From Bacillota bacterium (GTDB lineage: Bacteria > Bacillota > Clostridia > Lachnospirales > Lachnospiraceae), in assembly GCA_023416695.1 (NCBI GenBank), contig JAEZGY010000053.1:1-18246 (forward strand): DNA of 18,246 bases, given 5' to 3'. Below, piece by piece: positions 14,037-18,246 of this stretch. The position numbers and the translations under genes are program-made. The notes under the pieces were generated by a model. It made no database searches. It was given only the letters and a program-made list of their open reading frames with translations, and was not told the DNA's origin. Numbering within the stretch: the stretch's first letter is position 1; each line of letters starts with the position of its first letter.

Positions 14037-15749
14037 CTACACATTAAATATCTCATCATCTGCTAATGCTTTTATCTTTGCTTCTGCGTCTTCCATGCTA
14101 GAACCTTTTACACCAAAGTAGAACTTAATCTTAGGCTCTGTTCCAGAAGGACGAACAGCGCACCATGCATCATCACTTAAATCAAAGTACAATACATCTG
14201 ATTTTGGAAGGCCAGTAGAAGTTACTTCCTTTGTCTTCATATCAGTAATGGTGTCTACCAAATAATCTCTAAACTTAAGAACTTCATAACCGCCCATATG
14301 AGTAGGTACATTCTCACGGAAGCTTGTCATGATTTCTTGCATTCTCTCCATACCAGTAATACCTTTTAATGTTACTGCTTTTAAATCTTCCTTGAAGTAA
14401 CCATAGGTCTTATACATGTTCTGAAGCTGTTCATATAAAGTGATACCCTGAGATTTATAGTAAGCTGCTGCTTCACAGAAAGCCATAACAGCAACAACTG
14501 CATCCTTATCTCTTGCATGCGTACCAATTAGGCAACCATAGCTCTCTTCATATCCGAATACATACTCATTTTCATGAGTCTCTTCAAACTGTTTCATCTT
14601 CTCACCGATGAACTTAAAGCCAGTTAATACTTCAATTAAGGTAGCATTGTATTTCTTTGCAATCTGGTCAGTAATGTTACCGGTTACAATGGTCTTAATT
14701 AACGCACTGTTAGATGGAAGTATTCCATGAGCCTGTTTTTGAGAGAACTCATATTCTGCAATCATGGCACCTGACATGTTACCTGTTAAGAGAACAAACT
14801 CTCCCTTTTCATCACGGATACATACGCCAAGACGGTCTGCATCAGGGTCTGTTGCTAAAATAACATCTGCACCTACTTCATCTGCTAACTTCTTCGCTAA
14901 GGTAAATACCTTAGGATCCTCTGGATTAGGGTAAGAAACGGTAGGGAATCCACCATCAGGAAGTTCCTGTTCCTTTACAACATATACATGTTCAAATCCA
15001 ATCTCATTTAGGATTCGACGCACTGGAAGATTACCAGTACCATGTAATGGTGTAAATACTATCTTAAGCTCTTTTCCAGCTTCTGAAATAGGATTAATAA
15101 CTAACTTCTTCAATTCTTCTATGTAGCTATCATCCAACTCCTTGCCGATAACATGATACAAACCAGCATCAATGGCTGCTTGCTTATCCATCGTCTTAAC
15201 GGAGGTAAACTGTTCAATGGCATTCACCTCTCCAATGATCTCAACATCTTTAGGAGCTGTAACCTGAGCGCCATCCTCCCAATATACTTTATAACCATTA
15301 TACTCTGGTGGGTTATGGCTAGCAGTTACTACAATACCTGCGATACAACCAAGCTTACGTACGGTATAAGAAAGTACTGGAGTTGGGCGAAGGGAGTCAT
15401 AAATATAAGCCTTAATACCATTTGCACATAAGCAAAGGGCTGCGGCAGTAGCAAATTCAACAGACATTCTTCTAGAGTCATAGGCAATGGCAACGCCCTT
15501 ATCCTGTCCACCCTGTTTTATAATGTAATTAGCAAGACCTTGTGTAGCTTTTCCTACAGTATATATGTTCATACGATTAGTACCAGCGCCAACAATACCA
15601 CGTAAACCGCCTGTACCAAAGTCTAAGTTCTTAAAGAAACGGTCTTTAATCTCCGTATCATTATCAGCAATTGCTTTTAATTCATTACGAGTATCTTCAT
15701 CAAAATATTCGTCGGATACCCATAAATTATACTTGTCCATATAATTCAT
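14037..15749 (-). CDS. Phosphoglucomutase/phosphomannomutase (alpha-D-phosphohexomutase)
   Basis: A 570-residue cytoplasmic phosphohexomutase that interconverts hexose 1- and 6-phosphates. It links glycolysis to nucleotide-sugar, cell-wall and glycogen synthesis. All four family signatures are present: the phosphoserine loop TASHNPPEYNGYK with S144, the metal loop DPDADRLG (301-308), the sugar-binding GYEESYG (399-405) and the phosphate-binding RPSGTEPK (533-540). Length matches the Firmicutes PgcA-type enzymes. The ATG at 15749 has GAGGTAACATT before it. It has its own promoter and terminator, so it is a single-gene unit. Sequence alone cannot say whether glucose or mannose phosphate is preferred; PgcA-like glucose use is more likely. 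Confidence 0.95.
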   Translation of the reverse strand: MNYMDKYNLWVSDEYFDEDTRNELKAIADNDTEIKDRFFKNLDFGTGGLRGIVGAGTNRMNIYTVGKATQGLANYIIKQGGQDKGVAIAYDSRRMSVEFATAAALCLCANGIKAYIYDSLRPTPVLSYTVRKLGCIAGIVVTASHNPPEYNGYKVYWEDGAQVTAPKDVEIIGEVNAIEQFTSVKTMDKQAAIDAGLYHVIGKELDDSYIEELKKLVINPISEAGKELKIVFTPLHGTGNLPVRRILNEIGFEHVYVVKEQELPDGGFPTVSYPNPEDPKVFTLAKKLADEVGADVILATDPDADRLGVCIRDEKGEFVLLTGNMSGAMIAEYEFSQKQAHGILPSNSALIKTIVTGNITDQIAKKYNATLIEVLTGFKFIGEKMKQFEETHENEYVFGYEESYGCLIGTHARDKDAVVAVMAFCEAAAYYKSQGITLYEQLQNMYKTYGYFKEDLKAVTLKGITGMERMQEIMTSFRENVPTHMGGYEVLKFRDYLVDTITDMKTKEVTSTGLPKSDVLYFDLSDDAWCAVRPSGTEPKIKFYFGVKGSSMEDAEAKIKALADDEIFNV

Positions 15750-15803
15750 AATGTTACCTCTTTCTTTTTTATGCTAACGCTCATTTGAGACGCTTACGTT
15801 CCA

Positions 15804-15832
15804 ATTATAATTGGTTTATCCTCATAATTCAA
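15804..15832 (-). promoter_or_regulatory. Sigma-A promoter of the hexomutase gene
   Basis: The minus strand has TTGAAT (15832-15827), a 17-nt spacer and a perfect TATAAT (15809-15804), predicting a start near 15797 and a leader of about 48 nt. Confidence 0.72.
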
Positions 15833-15903
15833 CCATGGGATGATTCTTTCTGTAATAAAAAATACTATTTATTGTTATAAATACAATGTTTTTCTTCGTA
15901 AAA

Positions 15904-15952
15904 CTAAAAAACTCCTAATGTACCCGTGTGTAAACTGGTATCATTAGGAGTT
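15904..15952 (-). terminator. Rho-independent terminator of the aldolase gene
   Basis: AACTCCTAATG (minus 15952-15942) pairs with CATTAGGAGTT (15920-15910), extended inward by TACC/GGTA past one bulged A. A run of T follows (15911-15906). Confidence 0.93.
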
Positions 15953-15977
15953 TATATTAGTTATCCTATATCCATTT

Positions 15978-16004
15978 GGGCAGCTGTCATATTGACAGTT
16001 GTCC
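15978..16004 (-). promoter_or_regulatory. Second hairpin in the aldolase 3' region
   Basis: GGACAACTGTCA (minus 16004-15993) pairs with TGACAGCTGCCC (15989-15978), 12 bp with two G-U-type pairs and a 3-nt loop. It begins 23 nt after the stop codon and 25 nt before the terminator. It lacks a U tract and is perhaps a 3'-end stabiliser. Confidence 0.6.
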
Positions 16005-16027
16005 AATCCGGAAAAGTTGTACAGTAA

Positions 16028-16891
16028 TTAAGCCTGGTTAACAGAACCGAAAAGTTCCATTTTTTCTTTTACAGTAGCTTTGATTGCTTCATAACCTGGA
16101 GCTAATACCTTACGTGGGTCAAAGCCTTTACCTTGAAGATCTTTGCCTGATTCGATGTACTCTCTAGTAGCTGCAGCAAAAGAAAGCTGACACTCTGTAT
16201 TAACATTGATCTTAGCAACACCAAGGGAGATTGCTTTCTTGATCATATCTTCAGGAATTCCAGTACCACCGTGAAGTACTAATGGCATGTCACCTGTTAA
16301 CTGCTGAATCGCATCTAAAGTTTCGAAGCTTAAGCCTTCCCAGTTAGCTGGGTATTTACCATGAATATTACCAATACCTGCTGCAAGCATTGTAACACCA
16401 AGGTCAGCAATTGCTTTACATTCCTGCGGATCAGCACATTCACCTTTACCAATTACACCATCTTCTTCTCCACCGATGGAACCAACTTCTGCTTCTAAGG
16501 AAAGACCTTTTTCATTACAGATTTCAACTAATTCCTTAGTCTTTGCAATATTTTCTTCAATTGGATAATGAGAACCATCAAACATGATGGAAGAGAATCC
16601 AGCTGCGATACACTGTTTTGCTCCTTCATAAGAACCATGGTCTAAGTGAAGAGCAACAGGTACTGTAATGTTAAGTTCTTCTAACATACCATTTACCATA
16701 CCTACAACAGTTTTATAACCACACATGTACTTTCCTGCACCTTCAGAAACTCCAAGGATTACTGGGGAATTGAGTTCCTGTGCAGTTAAAAGAATAGCTT
16801 TTGTCCATTCTAAGTTGTTAATATTAAACTGACCTACTGCGTAATGTCCTGCTTTTGCTTTAGTAAGCATTTCTTTAGCTGATACTAACAT
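16028..16891 (-). CDS. fba: Class II (zinc) fructose-1,6-bisphosphate aldolase
   Basis: A 287-residue metal-dependent aldolase of glycolysis and gluconeogenesis, which cleaves fructose 1,6-bisphosphate to dihydroxyacetone phosphate and glyceraldehyde 3-phosphate. Class II signatures are clear: LHLDHG with D84 and zinc ligand H85, SIMFDGSHYP (101-110), EAEVGSIGGEEDG (133-145), zinc ligand H178 in GNIHGKYP, H207 in LHGGTGIP, and phosphate-binding KINVNTECQ (227-235). The ATG at 16891 follows GGAGGTCATTT. It has a promoter candidate and a terminator, so it is monocistronic. A tagatose-bisphosphate aldolase is the main alternative in this fold, but the length and the conserved loops favour Fba. 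Confidence 0.93.
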   Translation of the reverse strand: MLVSAKEMLTKAKAGHYAVGQFNINNLEWTKAILLTAQELNSPVILGVSEGAGKYMCGYKTVVGMVNGMLEELNITVPVALHLDHGSYEGAKQCIAAGFSSIMFDGSHYPIEENIAKTKELVEICNEKGLSLEAEVGSIGGEEDGVIGKGECADPQECKAIADLGVTMLAAGIGNIHGKYPANWEGLSFETLDAIQQLTGDMPLVLHGGTGIPEDMIKKAISLGVAKINVNTECQLSFAAATREYIESGKDLQGKGFDPRKVLAPGYEAIKATVKEKMELFGSVNQA

Positions 16892-16922
16892 AAATGACCT
16901 CCATTTTATCTACTTGTTATAA

Positions 16923-16993
16923 CATAGAGTCGTATCCTCAAGGACTTCATTCTATGTCATGTGTATTATAACCTATCTTGGATAAAAAGAAAA
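16923..16993 (-). promoter_or_regulatory. Weak promoter and leader hairpin of the aldolase gene
   Basis: A perfect TATAAT (minus 16970-16965) has only a poor -35, TTTTCT, 17 nt upstream. Downstream, CATAGA and TCTATG arms (within 16923-16956) can close an interrupted hairpin in the 5' leader ahead of the ribosome binding site. Confidence 0.4.
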
Positions 16994-17004
16994 CCAGATT
17001 TTCT
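16984..17004 (-). terminator. Weak terminator candidate of the Mrp gene
   Basis: AGAAAA (minus 17004-16999) pairs with TTTTCT (16993-16988) around a 5-nt loop and runs into further T. The stem is short and AT-only, and it overlaps the aldolase -35 region. Confidence 0.4.
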
Positions 17005-17015
17005 CACCGATTCCC

Positions 17016-18185
17016 TTAACTGGCAAATGCCCCATCTAGATAGGAAGCTACATTAACCTCTGAATCTCCTGTCATACCTGGATATACCTTTACCTCATTG
17101 GCTAGTAGAGCTTCTAGTGCCTCTTGCCCAATACCACCACAGATTACAGTAGTAACCTGCTGCTCTACCAATAGGTTAACAGCACCTTCATGGCCATCAC
17201 CTTCACAGGAAACTTCCTTTTGACCTTCTAATACTTGATTAAAAATATTATAAATCTTAAACTTCTTAGCCTTGCCAAAATGCTGGTCAATCTCATTATT
17301 TTCTAATACAGGAACTGCAATTCTTAGAGCTCCTTCTATCTTAATACTCTTTCCCATATCAAGCGGGCATTGTTCCTCAAGGTAAGAAGCAGTCTCATCA
17401 AGATATGGAACTTGAAGTTCTTCTACTAACCCTTTATCCACTGACGCTGGAATAGCTGGATCGATTGGAACACGGTCTAGTACAGGAATATTATACTTAG
17501 CACTAACTTCCTCTACATGACTTTCTCCAAATACACTAATTTTCTCACCACAATTGCCACAGCTAATGTAACTATAGTTTTCTACCAACCCGAGAATTGG
17601 TACATTCATAGCCTTTGCCATATTCACTGCCTTACCAACAATCATAGAAACTAATTCCTGAGGAGAAGTTACAATGATAATACCATCAAGAGGAAGGCTT
17701 TGGAATACGGTTAATGGTACATCTCCTGTTCCAGGAGGCATATCTACAAACATATAGTCTACTTGATCCCAGATTACTTCCGTCCAAAATTGTTTTACTG
17801 TGCCTGCTACAATAGGGCCTCTCCATACTACAGGCATTTCATCTGAATCTAGTAAAAGGTTTACAGACATAATCTTAATGCCTTCTTTACTTACTGCCGG
17901 GAAAATACCTAATTCATTTCCGGATGCCTTACTTGTAATACCAAAAGTCTTTGGAATAGAAGGCCCTGTGATGTCTGCATCTAAGATTGCAGTCTTATAC
18001 CCCTTACGGTTCATAAGAACAGCTAAATAGGATGTGGTGAGGGATTTCCCAACTCCACCCTTTCCACTAACTACCCCAATTACTTTCTTTACTCGACTAT
18101 ACTGATTTACTGGCTCTAACATGCTCTTTCTACTATCGGAAGAACAGGAAGAAGAACAGCTATTACACTCACCTGAACAACCCAT
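17016..18185 (-). CDS. Mrp/NBP35-type Fe-S cluster carrier ATPase fused to NifX-like domain (MrpORP architecture)
   Basis: About 389-391 residues. Numbering here is from the ATG at 18191. The N-terminus is Cys-rich (C5, C9, C12, C16). A P-loop ATPase follows with the deviant Walker A GKGGVGKS (43-50), DADITGPSIP (71-80), MPPGTGDVPL (151-160) and the cluster-holding CxxC at C211/C214. This is the Mrp/NBP35 family of Fe-S cluster scaffolds and carriers. After a linker, residues about 288-391 resemble the NifX/NifB-C dinitrogenase cofactor-binding fold (LRIAVPV, IDQHFGKAKKF, VICGGIGQEALEALL). Mrp-NifX fusions are known as MrpORP in sulfate reducers. AAAGGAG lies only 3 nt from the 18191 ATG but 9 nt from the ATG at 18185, so the latter is preferred. 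The upstream neighbour lies outside the window. Confidence 0.9.
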   Translation of the reverse strand: MGCSGECNSCSSSCSSDSRKSMLEPVNQYSRVKKVIGVVSGKGGVGKSLTTSYLAVLMNRKGYKTAILDADITGPSIPKTFGITSKASGNELGIFPAVSKEGIKIMSVNLLLDSDEMPVVWRGPIVAGTVKQFWTEVIWDQVDYMFVDMPPGTGDVPLTVFQSLPLDGIIIVTSPQELVSMIVGKAVNMAKAMNVPILGLVENYSYISCGNCGEKISVFGESHVEEVSAKYNIPVLDRVPIDPAIPASVDKGLVEELQVPYLDETASYLEEQCPLDMGKSIKIEGALRIAVPVLENNEIDQHFGKAKKFKIYNIFNQVLEGQKEVSCEGDGHEGAVNLLVEQQVTTVICGGIGQEALEALLANEVKVYPGMTGDSEVNVASYLDGAFAS

Positions 18186-18246
18186 GTTCATATTCTCCTT
18201 TCATATCCTATTATGCATCAAATGTTCCTTAAATATTGAAGGCTGC

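Noticed and set aside
15750..15800. Possible catabolite-responsive element in the hexomutase leader (AAGCGT...GCGTTA).
   Set aside because: The arms are not symmetric and do not fit the cre consensus.

Overview
The window is a low-GC Firmicutes chromosome segment, most likely from a plant-polysaccharide-degrading member of the Lachnospiraceae (Lachnoclostridium/Clostridium phytofermentans type). The grounds are AT-rich intergenic DNA, strong AGGAGG ribosome binding sites, consensus sigma-A promoters, U-tailed terminators, family-1 sugar-binding lipoproteins and an intracellular GH51 arabinofuranosidase. Genus placement is inference. Every confident gene lies on the minus strand, so the biological order runs from high to low coordinates. 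No RNA genes, CRISPR array, insertion sequence or phage gene was seen.

From the right end: an Mrp/NBP35-type Fe-S ATPase fused to a NifX-like C-terminal domain; class II fructose-bisphosphate aldolase; and a phosphoglucomutase/phosphomannomutase. Each is followed by a terminator (weak for the Mrp gene). The aldolase and hexomutase have promoter candidates, weak for the aldolase. These are general carbon-metabolism and maintenance genes.

The middle (about 8.4-13.8 kb) is an arabinoside-use operon: GH51 alpha-L-arabinofuranosidase, sugar-binding lipoprotein and two permeases. It has a perfect TTGACA-17-TATAAT promoter flanked by copies of GTTAATTA and carries hairpins between its first three genes. 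It has no ATPase gene, so a shared MsmX-type ATPase is presumed. Downstream lies an ArsR-type regulator with an unusual large beta-rich C-terminal domain. Its leader contains a promoter that fires straight into a terminator-like hairpin. A class I methyltransferase of the RlmI/RlmK type follows, with its own consensus promoter.

Next (1.8-6.25 kb) come three tandem paralogous solute-binding lipoproteins with no permease or ATPase beside them. Two of them share nearly identical 3' ends.

The left end is the start of the S10 ribosomal protein operon (rpsJ, rplC, rplD cut by the window edge). It has a strong promoter, a leader of about 240 nt that folds into a three-way junction, and an unusually long rpsJ-rplC spacer containing two adjacent long hairpins. 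These two RNA regions and the ArsR leader are the best candidates for undescribed regulation. I saw no clear new multigene system.
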